From: Novosphingobium resinovorum
Lineage (GTDB): Bacteria; Pseudomonadota; Alphaproteobacteria; Sphingomonadales; Sphingomonadaceae
DNA: 64,000 nt
Direction: 5' to 3'
NCBI RefSeq assembly: GCF_001742225.1
Contig: NZ_CP017075.1
Span: forward strand, 558,001-622,000
Shown here: positions 45,300-53,752 of the stretch, one piece after another
Position numbering within the stretch: position 1 is the stretch's first letter
How the letters are laid out: the number at the start of each line of letters is the position of its first letter
Program-made: the position numbers and the translations under genes
Notes under the pieces: model-generated
Seen by the model: the letters and a program-made list of their open reading frames with translations, nothing else
Told to the model about the DNA's origin: nothing
Database searches by the model: none

Positions 45300-45878
45300 T
45301 CAGTTCGCCAAAGCGAACAGGTGTTCAGCATCGGCCAGGTCGGCGGGCTCGTCTATATCTTTCGCGAGACCCGACGTCGTGATCGTCACGGCGTTCAGGC
45401 CCAGCGTTTCCGCAGCCGCGCGGTGAAGTTCGGCACTGCCGGTGCCGTACTGGAAGCGAAAGCCTGCCGCTTTGGGCAAGGGCAGCGAGAGCGCATTGGT
45501 GCCGGTGCCGTGGCGATCGGTGGCGATGCCGAGGGTGCAGGCGGGCAGGGCGGCAAGCTGGCGCAGGTCCTGTGCATCAAGGCGCGGCAGGTCTCCCGCG
45601 ACGACGATCAGTCGATCGGGCGGAGCACCTCGCGACAGGATTGCCAGCGCGTTTTCCAGCGCCGCGTTGAGTCCGTCACCATCGTCGAAGATGAAGGGCA
45701 ACGCGCCGCGTGGTGGTCCCAGGAGGATCGTACGGTCCACCGCGCCCGCTGCCGCCTCGATCACGCGCGACAGCATCGCTTCGACCAGCCTGTCACGCTC
45801 ATGAGGGGGCAGCGCGGGGGCGAGGCGGGTCTTGCCGCGTCCTCGTGCCTTGACCGGGATGAGCGCCCAGACGGTCAT
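45300..45878 (-). CDS. cofC: Phospholactate/phosphoenolpyruvate guanylyltransferase (CofC)
   Basis: A 192-residue nucleotidyltransferase that activates 2-phospholactate, PEP or 3-phosphoglycerate with GTP for F420 synthesis. MTVWALIPVKARGRGKTRLAPALP is the GTP-binding start, DRTILLGPPRGALPFIFDDGDGLNAALENAL and IVVAGDLPRLDAQDL are family blocks, and GTGTNALSLPLP lies near the active site. The substrate preference cannot be read here. Its ATG overlaps the npdG stop by 4 bp. Confidence 0.9.
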   Translation of the reverse strand: MTVWALIPVKARGRGKTRLAPALPPHERDRLVEAMLSRVIEAAAGAVDRTILLGPPRGALPFIFDDGDGLNAALENALAILSRGAPPDRLIVVAGDLPRLDAQDLRQLAALPACTLGIATDRHGTGTNALSLPLPKAAGFRFQYGTGSAELHRAAAETLGLNAVTITTSGLAKDIDEPADLADAEHLFALAN

Positions 45879-46525
45879 GGGATCGCGGGCGCTTCGGCCA
45901 GATTGGTGAAGCGGATACCCGCGCCGTCGGCCTTGTAGGTCTTGTTCATGTAGATGAGGATCGAGGTCAGCGCTTCCGCCGCCGCCGAGTTGGCGAGCGC
46001 TCCACCCGACAGACCGCGCAGGCCCATGCCGGGGCACAAGTCCACCACCGTCTGTCGGGCCGCGACATCGTCAGAGAAGACCAGCACGTCGCAGTCGATC
46101 GCATGGTCGGAATCGAGGTGATGGGCCGAGACGTTGTGGAAGGCGGTGACCAGCCGTGCCTCGGGGCCGAGATGCGCGCGCGCCTGCGCGGCGGCGCTGC
46201 CTTCGACGGGAAGCTGGACGCGCATGACCTTGGGCGGGACGAGGGGTACGGTCGTATCCACGACCACCGCATCGCCGATCCGGTCGCGGATCTGCGCCAG
46301 CGTATCGCCCTGCGAGGCGTGGGGCACGGTTACGATCACCACGTCCTTGCCTTCCGCCGCATCGGCGTTGGCGGCATAGCCCGCAGCGCCGAGTTCCCCG
46401 GCGGTCGCCTGGGCCTTCTCGGCGGAGCGCGAGCCGATCGTCACCGCGTGCCCCGCCGCGACGAGCCTGCGTGCGATGCCTTTTCCGAGTGCCCCGGTGC
46501 CGCCGATGATCGCGATACTTGCCAT
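45875..46525 (-). CDS. npdG: F420H2:NADP oxidoreductase (NpdG)
   Basis: A 216-residue F420-dependent NADP reductase that moves hydride between NADPH and F420. SIAIIGGTGALGKGIARRLVAAGHAVTIGSRSAEKA is the NADP Rossmann start with the phosphate-binding SRS. VIVTVPHASQGD, VDTTVPLVPP, TAFHNVSAHHL and the closing SSA-type SAAAEALTSILIYMNKTYK are family traits. In this context it most likely regenerates F420H2 for the LLM oxidoreductase. It is the first gene of the leftward operon and faces cofE across 83 bp. Confidence 0.92.
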   Translation of the reverse strand: MASIAIIGGTGALGKGIARRLVAAGHAVTIGSRSAEKAQATAGELGAAGYAANADAAEGKDVVIVTVPHASQGDTLAQIRDRIGDAVVVDTTVPLVPPKVMRVQLPVEGSAAAQARAHLGPEARLVTAFHNVSAHHLDSDHAIDCDVLVFSDDVAARQTVVDLCPGMGLRGLSGGALANSAAAEALTSILIYMNKTYKADGAGIRFTNLAEAPAIP

Positions 46526-46540
46526 GCCTGTTATCTCTCC

Positions 46541-46554
46541 CGCGAAGTTTCGCG
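46541..46554. promoter_or_regulatory. Dyad in the divergent F420 promoter region
   Basis: CGCGAA-GT-TTCGCG is a perfect 14-bp palindrome 16 bp upstream of npdG in the 83-bp spacer between the two F420 operons. It is a candidate operator for joint control; no regulator gene lies inside the cluster. Confidence 0.5.
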
Positions 46555-46608
46555 TCTTTGGATTGTCGTTGTCGGGGGCGGACCTAAGGTGTCGTTCGGG
46601 AGAACAGG

Positions 46609-47391
46609 ATGAACGCTCTTCGAGAACTTACAGTACGACCGCTTGCCGGATTGCCCATGTTCGCCGCGGGGCAGTCTATTGCGCAAGCGATTTGCACCGC
46701 GCTCGCGGCCGAGGGTGACGGCTTACGCGATGGCGATATCTGCGTGGTTGCGCAGAAGATCGTCTCCAAGATCGAAGGGCGTTCAATCGACCTTGCGGCG
46801 CTGACGCCGGGAGAGGAGGCGCGGGCTCTAGCGGAGCGGACCGGGCGCGATCCTGCCATGGCGCAGGCGATCCTGGACGAGAGCGCCGAGATCATGCGCC
46901 CGCACCCCGCCGCGATCATCGCCCGGCATCGCACCGGCCATGTGCTTGCCAATGCCGGGATCGACGCCAGCAATGTCTCCGGCGGAGATGCGGGCACGGT
47001 GCTGCTCTGGCCGTGCGAGCCCGATGCGTCTGCGCGGCGCTTGCGCGCGGAACTGGCCGAGGCCAGCGGCGTGCGGGTGGCGGTGGTGATCGCCGACTCC
47101 ATGGGCCGCGCATGGCGCATCGGCACGGTGGGCACCGCGATCGGCTGCGCGGGGCTTGCCGTGCTGGAGGACCGCCGAGGGCGCGGCGTCGATCTCTACG
47201 GCCGCACGCTGCAGGCGACGGTGATTGCGGTGGCGGACTCGATCGCAGCTATGGCGACGTTGGTCATGGGCGAGGGGGACGAAGGCACGCCGGTCGCCGT
47301 CGTGCGGGGCGCAGGCCGCTGGACCTGCGAGGATGACGGACCGGGTGCGGTGAGCGGCCTGCGTCCAGTGGAACAGGACATGTTTCGATGA
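46609..47391 (+). CDS. cofE: Coenzyme F420-0:L-glutamate ligase (CofE)
   Basis: A 260-residue F420-0:gamma-glutamyl ligase that adds glutamate residues to F420-0 with GTP. DGDICVVAQKIVSKIEGRSIDL, VVIADSMGRAWRIGTVGTAIGCAGL and VADSIAAMATLVMGEGDEGTPVAVVRG are the family blocks. It is the stand-alone archaeal/proteobacterial form without the C-terminal nitroreductase-like domain of mycobacterial FbiB. The cofD start overlaps its stop (ATGA). Confidence 0.93.
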   Translation: MNALRELTVRPLAGLPMFAAGQSIAQAICTALAAEGDGLRDGDICVVAQKIVSKIEGRSIDLAALTPGEEARALAERTGRDPAMAQAILDESAEIMRPHPAAIIARHRTGHVLANAGIDASNVSGGDAGTVLLWPCEPDASARRLRAELAEASGVRVAVVIADSMGRAWRIGTVGTAIGCAGLAVLEDRRGRGVDLYGRTLQATVIAVADSIAAMATLVMGEGDEGTPVAVVRGAGRWTCEDDGPGAVSGLRPVEQDMFR

Positions 47392-48353
47392 CGGGCAAGC
47401 ACGTACTCGCTCTCAGCGGCGGTGTCGGCGGGGCTAAGCTGGCGGCGGGGCTGGCGGCAGTGCTCGCGCCGGAAGACCTCACCATCGTGGTCAATACCGG
47501 GGACGACTTCGAGCACCTTGGCCTGACGATCTGCCCGGACATCGATTCGGTGACTTACGCACTCGCGGGGCTCAACGACACGGTGCGCGGCTGGGGCGTG
47601 AAGGACGAGACATGGCAGGCCATGGCCATGCTGCGCGCGCTGGGCGAGGCGGACTGGTTCAACCTCGGCGATCGCGACATGGGGATGCACATTGCCCGGT
47701 CCTGGCGGCTGCGCGCGGGCGATACCTTGTCGCAGGTGACCACGCGGCTGACGCGCGAACTCGGTATCGCGCACGCGATAGTTCCCATGAGCGATGCCCC
47801 CGTGCGCACCCAGGTCGGCACCGCGCAGGGGTGGCTGGACTTCCAGCGCTATTTCGTCGCCGAGCAGTGCCGGCCGGTGGCCACCGGGGTGCGGTTCGAC
47901 GGCGTTCCCGGTGCTGCGCCATCGCCCGCATTCGCCGAGGCACTGGCCCGCGACGACCTTGCCGCCATCGTCATTTGCCCCTCGAATCCGTACCTCAGCG
48001 TCGATCCGATCCTCAGTCTCGACGGTGTGCGCGAGGCACTAGTGCGGCGGCGAGTTCCTGTGGTGGCGGTATCGCCGCTGGTCGGCGGCGCGTCGATCAA
48101 GGGACCGCTCGGCAAGTTGTTGGGAGAACTGGGCAGGCCCGTTTCCAACGCCTCGATCGCCGATCACTACTCCAATCACCGGGGCGATCTTCTCGACCAT
48201 CTGGTGATCGACGAGGCCGATGCCGCCGATGCAGGGGGCTTGCGGGAGAGGGGCCTTTCGGTCACCGTTTGCCCAACAGTCATGTGCCACGCCGGTGACC
48301 GGGAGAGGCTTGCGCGCGAAGCACTGATCGCAGCCGGTATCGAAACAGGATGA
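47388..48353 (+). CDS. cofD: 2-phospho-L-lactate transferase (CofD)
   Basis: A 321-residue transferase that joins the CofC product to Fo, giving F420-0 or dehydro-F420-0. LALSGGVGGAKLAAGLAAVL, VVNTGDDFEHLGLTICPDIDSVTYALAG and WFNLGDRDMGMHIAR are diagnostic, as are ICPSNPYLSVDPILSL and PVVAVSPLVGGASIKGPLGKLL. Whether it uses a lactyl or enolpyruvyl donor cannot be told here. It overlaps fbiC by 4 bp. Confidence 0.94.
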   Translation: MTGKHVLALSGGVGGAKLAAGLAAVLAPEDLTIVVNTGDDFEHLGLTICPDIDSVTYALAGLNDTVRGWGVKDETWQAMAMLRALGEADWFNLGDRDMGMHIARSWRLRAGDTLSQVTTRLTRELGIAHAIVPMSDAPVRTQVGTAQGWLDFQRYFVAEQCRPVATGVRFDGVPGAAPSPAFAEALARDDLAAIVICPSNPYLSVDPILSLDGVREALVRRRVPVVAVSPLVGGASIKGPLGKLLGELGRPVSNASIADHYSNHRGDLLDHLVIDEADAADAGGLRERGLSVTVCPTVMCHAGDRERLAREALIAAGIETG

Positions 48354-50674
48354 CCATGGCACGCGACGACGACGCACTGATAACCCGACTCCTCACCGCG
48401 CCGCTGGACGATGTTCTCGCCGAGGCACGGATGCGGCGCGACACCCGCTTCGGAGCGCTGACACCGGCACGGATGACCTATTCGCGCAAGGTCTTCATCC
48501 CGCTGACCCGGCTTTGCGCCGACGTATGCCACTACTGCACCTTCGCGACGACGCCCTCCCGGCTGCATGCCCCTTATCTGACCGAGGAAGAGGTGCTGGA
48601 GATCGCGCGGGCTGGGCTCGCGGCGGGCTGCAAGGAAGCGCTGTTCACGCTCGGCGATGCGCCGGAGCGGCGTTATGCAGCCGCGCGCGAGTGGCTGGAG
48701 GAGCGCGGCTTCACGCGCACCATCGACTACGTGCGCCACTGTGCGCAGCGGGTTCTGGAAGAGACGGGCCTGCTTCCGCATATCAATGCCGGGGTTCTGG
48801 AGGAAGCCGACTGGCGGATGTTGCGCCCGGTCGCGGCATCGGTCGGGCTGATGCTGGAGAGTACGTCCGAGCGCCTGCTCGACAAGGGCATGTGCCATCA
48901 TGGATCGCCGGACAAGGTCCCCGCGGTTCGTCTCGCGTCGCTGGCGGCGGCAGGGCGGGCGCGGGTGCCGACCACGAGCGGCGTCCTCATCGGCATCGGC
49001 GAGACCCCGCGCGAGCGGATCGAGGCGCTGATCGCCCTGCGCGACCTGCACGAAGCGCATGGGCACCTGCAGGAAGTCATCGTCCAGAATTTCTGCCCGA
49101 AGCCCGGCACGAAGATGTCCGGCGCTATCGAGGCGAGCGAGGCGGACTTCCTGCGCACCATCGCCGCCGCGCGGATCGTGCTGCCGGACGAAGTCTCGGT
49201 GCAGGCACCGCCGAACCTCAATGATGAGCGCCTCGTCGAACTGATCGACGCAGGCATCGACGACTGGGGGGGCATCTCCCCGGTGACGCTCGATCACGTG
49301 AACCCCGAGGCGCCCTGGCCCGAAATCGCGCGGCTTGAGGCGGTCTGCGCCCGGGCCGGGCTGCCGCTGGTAGAGCGGTTGACGATCTATCCGCGCTTCG
49401 TCGAGGCGGAGGGCTGGCTCGATCCGGCGATCCGGCCCGCCGTGCTGCGGCTTGCCGATGCCGATGGACTGGGGCGCGACAGTCGCTGGAGTCCCGGCAT
49501 TACGGACCGCGCGCCGGGGACGGTGCACGCGCCGCTTGGCATGCGGTACGACGGCCCGGTGGCGGCGCGGCTGCACCGGATACTCGATCGCGCGGCAGGC
49601 GGCTTTGCGCTCGGCGAGGAAGAGATCGCCGCGCTGTTCGCGGCTCGGGGCAGTGCTGCGCAGGCGGTGGTGGAGGCGGCGGACGCCTTGCGGGCCGAGG
49701 TGCGCGGCGACGTCGTCACGTACGTCGTCAACCGCAACATCAACTACACCAACATCTGCACGCATGCCTGTTCGTTCTGCGCCTTTTCGAAGACCAGCAG
49801 CAAGGCGGGCTATCGTGACAAGCCCTACGACCTCGACCTCGAGGAGATCGCCGGCCGCGCCCGTGAGGCGGTGGCGCGCGGGGCGACCGAAGTTTGCCTG
49901 CAGGGCGGCATCCACCCGCGCTACACTGGCGAGACCTACCTCTCGATCCTGCGCGCGGTGAAGGATGCGTGCCCGGACCTGCACGTCCATGCCTTCTCGC
50001 CGCTGGAGGTGAGCCAGGGTGCCCGGACGCTGGGGATGCCGGTCTCGGATTACCTGTCCATGCTGCGCGATGCGGGGCTGGGTTCGCTCCCCGGTACGGC
50101 GGCGGAAATCCTGTGCGACGATATTCGCGAGAAGATCTGCCCGGACAAGCTGACGACCGCCGAATGGCTCGATGTGGTCGGTTCGGCGCATAGGGTGGGG
50201 CTGCCGACGACTTCGACGATAATGTTCGGACACCTCGAAAGTCCGCTGCACTGGGCGCGTCATTTGCTGGCCTTGCGCGAGCTGCAACTCGACACCGGCG
50301 GTATCACCGAGTTCGTGCCGCTGCCGCTCGTCCACATGGAGGCGCCGTTCTACCGCAAGGGCCAATGCCGCAAGGGGCCGACCTGGCGTGAGGCGGTGAT
50401 GATGCATGCGGTCGCCCGGTTGGCGCTGCACGGGGCGATCGATTCGATACAGGTCTCATGGGTCAAGCTGGGCATGGACGGGGCGGCGGCGGTGCTGGCG
50501 GCAGGCGCCAACGACCTTGGCGGCGTGCTGATGGACGAGAGTATCAGCCGCGCGGCCGGAGCCTCGCACGGGCAACTGGCTGAGGTTTCCGACATGCGCG
50601 CGGCGGCGGAGAGCGTCGGACGCAAGCTGCGGCAGAGGTCGACGCTTTATGGAGATGTGGGAGTGATGGCCTGA
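48350..50674 (+). CDS. fbiC: Fo synthase, CofG-CofH fusion (FbiC)
   Basis: A 774-residue double radical-SAM enzyme making the Fo chromophore from tyrosine and 5-amino-6-ribitylamino-uracil. The first half (CofG) has its iron-sulfur cluster motif at C56, C60 and C63 (CADVCHYC). The second half (CofH) has C470, C474 and C477 (CTHACSFC) after NRNINYTNI. Both halves show complete barrel segments (LFTLGDAPERRY, ESTSERLL; EVCLQGGIHP, STIMFGHLESPLHWARHL). The fused form is usual in actinobacteria and many proteobacteria; archaea have separate proteins. ATG 48350 or 48356 may start. A nested palindromic repeat follows the stop. Confidence 0.95.
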   Translation: MTMARDDDALITRLLTAPLDDVLAEARMRRDTRFGALTPARMTYSRKVFIPLTRLCADVCHYCTFATTPSRLHAPYLTEEEVLEIARAGLAAGCKEALFTLGDAPERRYAAAREWLEERGFTRTIDYVRHCAQRVLEETGLLPHINAGVLEEADWRMLRPVAASVGLMLESTSERLLDKGMCHHGSPDKVPAVRLASLAAAGRARVPTTSGVLIGIGETPRERIEALIALRDLHEAHGHLQEVIVQNFCPKPGTKMSGAIEASEADFLRTIAAARIVLPDEVSVQAPPNLNDERLVELIDAGIDDWGGISPVTLDHVNPEAPWPEIARLEAVCARAGLPLVERLTIYPRFVEAEGWLDPAIRPAVLRLADADGLGRDSRWSPGITDRAPGTVHAPLGMRYDGPVAARLHRILDRAAGGFALGEEEIAALFAARGSAAQAVVEAADALRAEVRGDVVTYVVNRNINYTNICTHACSFCAFSKTSSKAGYRDKPYDLDLEEIAGRAREAVARGATEVCLQGGIHPRYTGETYLSILRAVKDACPDLHVHAFSPLEVSQGARTLGMPVSDYLSMLRDAGLGSLPGTAAEILCDDIREKICPDKLTTAEWLDVVGSAHRVGLPTTSTIMFGHLESPLHWARHLLALRELQLDTGGITEFVPLPLVHMEAPFYRKGQCRKGPTWREAVMMHAVARLALHGAIDSIQVSWVKLGMDGAAAVLAAGANDLGGVLMDESISRAAGASHGQLAEVSDMRAAAESVGRKLRQRSTLYGDVGVMA

Positions 50675-50676
50675 CC

Positions 50677-50882
50677 CTTCGACAAGCTCAGGGTGAGCGG
50701 GGTTCATAGCGGGATCGTGTTTGACCGAACCATCGTTCGTCATCCCCGCGAAGGCGGGGACCCATCTGATGTTCATGCAGCAGGCACCGTCAGGAGATGG
50801 GTTCCCGCCTTCGCGGGAATGACGACGAGAGAGGTGAAGGCGATCATGAACTCCGATCCCGCTCAGGCTGAGCTTGTCGAAG
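50677..50882. repeat. Family C repeat interrupted by another palindrome
   Basis: CTTCGACAAGCTCAGGGTGA onward (50677-50700) and CCGCTCAGGCTGAGCTTGTC onward (50859-50882) are inverted arms of family C. They are about 158 bp apart, instead of the 23-33 bp seen at the other two copies, because a different palindrome (50738-50824) lies between them. No gene is present in 50675-50910. Confidence 0.85.
50738..50824. repeat. Palindromic element nested in the family C repeat
   Basis: An 87-bp imperfect palindrome beginning CGTCATCCCCGCGAAGGCGG and ending in its complement (CCGCCTTCGCGGGAATGACG). Its ends resemble those of the family B variant at 63263-63382. Confidence 0.88.
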
Positions 50883-50910
50883 CCCCGGCGTTACAACGCC
50901 AGCCCGGTTC

Positions 50911-51387
50911 TCACATCGCCCGGATATGCTGCCACATCGGCTCGGGCATCCAGGTATATTCGATGTAGTGCCCGAAGACCTTGCGCGCATCAAGGTACAG
51001 GAATTTCAGTCCTCCCTCCGGCTCGCCCGACAAGTCGCGCTCCATCGCGATCGGGAATTCCTGCGCGTCCACCCGGGAGCGGAAGTCGGCCCAGTCGGGC
51101 ACCCGGAAGCAGATGTGATGGAAGCGCAAGGGGCCGCCATTCGACAGGCAGTTGGCAAAGATGCCGACCTCGTCGATCTCGCTCTCGATCAGTTCATATT
51201 GCAGGTCGCCGATCCAGATGAAGCAGATGCGGCTTTTCTGGCGCTTCGGCCCCGATGGCGTCAGCACGATCTGGTCGACCGGGATGATAGTCGGTTCCTT
51301 CGCCATCCCGCGGCCCCTGAAAAGGTCGATCCCTGCTTCGATGTCGTCACAGACATAGGCGTTCTGGTAGTGCAGTCCTTCCAGCAC
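50911..51387 (-). CDS. VOC-superfamily (glyoxalase/dioxygenase-fold) protein
   Basis: A 158-residue protein with the vicinal-oxygen-chelate fold: LEGLHYQNAYVCDDIEAGIDLFRGRG begins the first module, FHHICFRVPDWADFRSRV the second, and YLDARKVFGHYIEYTWM supplies a typical metal-ligand Glu near the end, with H5 and H92-H93 as other candidate ligands. The start is a GTG at 51387, with GGGAGGG 6 nt upstream, 2 bp after the sulfotransferase stop; translation is therefore coupled. Reaction unknown: isomerase, lyase or dioxygenase are all possible. Confidence 0.8.
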   Translation of the reverse strand: MLEGLHYQNAYVCDDIEAGIDLFRGRGMAKEPTIIPVDQIVLTPSGPKRQKSRICFIWIGDLQYELIESEIDEVGIFANCLSNGGPLRFHHICFRVPDWADFRSRVDAQEFPIAMERDLSGEPEGGLKFLYLDARKVFGHYIEYTWMPEPMWQHIRAM

Positions 51388-51389
51388 GA

Positions 51390-52574
51390 TCAGCCCTCCC
51401 GCGCGACGTCGTAGCGGGAGAGGTAGCGCTCGAACAGCGGCTCGAGCGCCTCCTTGCTCAGCCCGTATTGCGCCAGCTTGTATTCGTGGCGGCCGAACTT
51501 GTCCTGTGGGTTGTCGTCCACCCACTTCTGGACTCCGGCCTCGGCCTCGGCGGTCCATTCGTCGCCCAGCGCCGCGTAGACCTTCTTCGTTGCGGCGACC
51601 GGGTCCTCGACGATGTCGGCGTAGTGGACGTCGATGATCCTGTCCTCGCCGTACTTGTCGCGGAAATCCATGATGCGGTTGGCGTGTTCGGCCGCCTGCC
51701 AGGGGTAGTCCTCGGCCAGCCACTCCGCATCGATCCGGCCCATGTGCGCCTGATGGCTGAGCGAGATCACCGAGCACAGCGACCCCGTCGCGGTGAAGGG
51801 ATCGCGGTGGGTCCAGATCACGCGGGCGTCGGGATAGACCTTGAAGATCGTCTCCAGCCACAGCGAGTGGCTGGGCTTCTTGACGTTCCAGACGCCGGTG
51901 GTGTGCTGCTGGAGCACCTGCAGGAACTTCTTGTGGTACTCGTAGGCGCTGGTCATGTTGCACGAGAAGATGAAGTCCTTGTAGAGCGGCAGCTTGCCCT
52001 TGGACTCGATCATCAGCGTCTTGAAATCGTGCGCCATGAAGAACACGCATTCGTTGGGGTAGACCGCCGAGCCGCGATAGTACTTGCCCATGGCGGGGTT
52101 GGCTTCGAGCGCGGCCTTCTCCTGCGCGAGCCGGGTGGTCGCGCGCGGGTCGGTCGTCAGCAGGGCGTTCGAGGTGACCGGCGGCACCGGATCGTCGATC
52201 TCCCAGGTCAGCGGCGAACGGCGCGCCGGGTCGGCGGCCAGCAGGTTCGACATCAGCGTGGTGCCGGTGCGCGGCACGCCCATGACGAAGACCGGGCGCT
52301 CTACAGGGCGCTGCAGCAGTTCCGGATTCTCGCGCAGGTATTGCGAGACCTTGAGGCGGCCGCGTAGGTAATGCAGCGTGTCGTTCCGGGCGCGGGCGAT
52401 GCCGCCTTCGCTCATCCAGCCCTTGGCGATGCCTTCGTTGAACGACCGGGTGAAGACGTCGAAGCCCTCGCGCCAGCTGTCGTTGTCGAAGCTGTCGATC
52501 CCGGTTTCCTTCATCGCCTGCTCGACGAGGGCATAGCCCAGATGGTGCTCAGTGGTGGTGGCGGTGGTGGCCAT
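51390..52574 (-). CDS. PAPS-dependent sulfotransferase family protein
   Basis: A 394-residue protein of the Sulfotransfer_3-type family. The 5'-phosphosulfate loop is VFVMGVPRTGTTLMSNLLAADP, and the 3'-phosphate segment is ARVIWTHRDPFTATGSLCSVIS. VWNVKKPSHSLWLETIFKVYPD and the N-terminal GFDVFTRSFNE are shared with uncharacterised proteobacterial members. It would sulfate a hydroxyl on a small molecule, though some members may act otherwise. The ATG at 52574 is preceded by GAAGAGGA. The VOC gene is coupled downstream; an AraC gene lies 124 bp upstream on the same strand. Confidence 0.87.
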   Translation of the reverse strand: MATTATTTEHHLGYALVEQAMKETGIDSFDNDSWREGFDVFTRSFNEGIAKGWMSEGGIARARNDTLHYLRGRLKVSQYLRENPELLQRPVERPVFVMGVPRTGTTLMSNLLAADPARRSPLTWEIDDPVPPVTSNALLTTDPRATTRLAQEKAALEANPAMGKYYRGSAVYPNECVFFMAHDFKTLMIESKGKLPLYKDFIFSCNMTSAYEYHKKFLQVLQQHTTGVWNVKKPSHSLWLETIFKVYPDARVIWTHRDPFTATGSLCSVISLSHQAHMGRIDAEWLAEDYPWQAAEHANRIMDFRDKYGEDRIIDVHYADIVEDPVAATKKVYAALGDEWTAEAEAGVQKWVDDNPQDKFGRHEYKLAQYGLSKEALEPLFERYLSRYDVAREG

Positions 52575-52698
52575 GGTGTGGTTGTCCTCTTCCCGGCGGC
52601 CGATCGGTCGGCCTTTCATGGGCACGAGATAACCTGTCGATGCCCCGCCGTGGCAACGCGGATGACCCGTCAAAACCAGACCTTCTGTCGAATTCGGG

Positions 52699-53580
52699 TC
52701 AAGACCCGACAGGCTCGGTGAGGACGCGCCCCTGCCTCTGGCGGAAGGTGCTGGGGCTGGCTCCCACGGCGCGGCGGAAGGCGAAGGTGAAGCTGGAGGG
52801 AGAGGAGAACCCCATGGTGAAAGCGATGGTCTTCACGCTCTCGCCCTCCATCAGCAGGCGCTTGGCGGCCTCCATGCGGCGCTGCTCGATGTAGTCGCCG
52901 ATCGAGCAGGCGCGGCTGACACGAAACCCCCGCGTGAGTTGGCGCACCGACAGCACACACAGCTTCGCCAGGTCCTCCAGCGACGGCGCGGCAAGGTCGT
53001 CGGCAAGGCGCTCGTCGATCAGCCGCAGCCGCCAGCCGGAGAGACCGCCGGTGACGGGCCGCTCGGTCACCTCAAGGCAATGGCGTCCCAGTTCGATCGC
53101 CAGTTCGCTACCGAGGAAGCCCAGCATCCGCTGCGCAGCGAGGCCGGGGTGCCGCACTTCGGCGGTGATGCGGAACAGCAGCGCGCGGATCTGCGCACTG
53201 CCGATGTCCAGCGCGGCGGCAAGGTGCGGATCGTCCCAGGTCAGGCGATGGCCGACGAGGTCGTGCACCAGTCCCGAGTCGATGGTGCAGGTCAGCGATG
53301 CCTGCCGCCCCGTGCCGCCCTTGATGTGGAGTTCCTCGCCCGGCGGCAGCACGAAGATGTCGCCCAGCCGTTCCAGTCGGTGCGGTCCCCATCGCTTGCG
53401 ATAGCCGCCGCGCGATTGCAGCGGACGGGGGGTGAGGCACATGTTGACGTGGTAGTCCCGGCCGACCGCATGGACGGTGTCGGTCGGGTCGGGAATGTCG
53501 AAGCGCACGATCTGCGCGGTCACGCCGCGCGTTTCCAGTTGCGCGTCGATGCTCATCTTCGAACGATGCGCCTCGGGCAT
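52699..53580 (-). CDS. AraC-family transcriptional regulator
   Basis: A 293-residue regulator. The C-terminal AraC/XylS DNA-binding domain has both helix-turn-helices: LEDLAKLCVLSVRQLTRGFRV then VKTIAFTMGFSSPSSFTFAFRRAVGASPSTFR. The N-terminal half (VNMCLTPRPLQSRGGYRKRW, GDIFVLPPGEELHIKGG) is a cupin-like sensing domain. ATG 53580 is chosen because GGAG lies 6 nt before it; starts up to 53601 are possible. It is divergent from the SDR-ADH-MBL operon at 53753 and upstream of the sulfotransferase, so it may control both. Confidence 0.9.
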   Translation of the reverse strand: MPEAHRSKMSIDAQLETRGVTAQIVRFDIPDPTDTVHAVGRDYHVNMCLTPRPLQSRGGYRKRWGPHRLERLGDIFVLPPGEELHIKGGTGRQASLTCTIDSGLVHDLVGHRLTWDDPHLAAALDIGSAQIRALLFRITAEVRHPGLAAQRMLGFLGSELAIELGRHCLEVTERPVTGGLSGWRLRLIDERLADDLAAPSLEDLAKLCVLSVRQLTRGFRVSRACSIGDYIEQRRMEAAKRLLMEGESVKTIAFTMGFSSPSSFTFAFRRAVGASPSTFRQRQGRVLTEPVGS

Positions 53581-53752
53581 GCTCATCTCCATCAGCGTCA
53601 TCTTCGACAGGTCGGCCGCAATGTGTCCCGGACGCCACGTTAGGGCCGGAATTCTATGCCTGCCGCGCTTGCCGGGCAATCCTCTCGCGAGGAACATCGC
53701 GCCGGTGAACACGCCGCGATGACGGCACGGTTTGGGACAGAGGAAGACAAGG

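Noticed and set aside
48176..50431. A 751-codon frame antisense to fbiC
   Set aside because: Shadow frame; the other strand carries both radical-SAM motifs.
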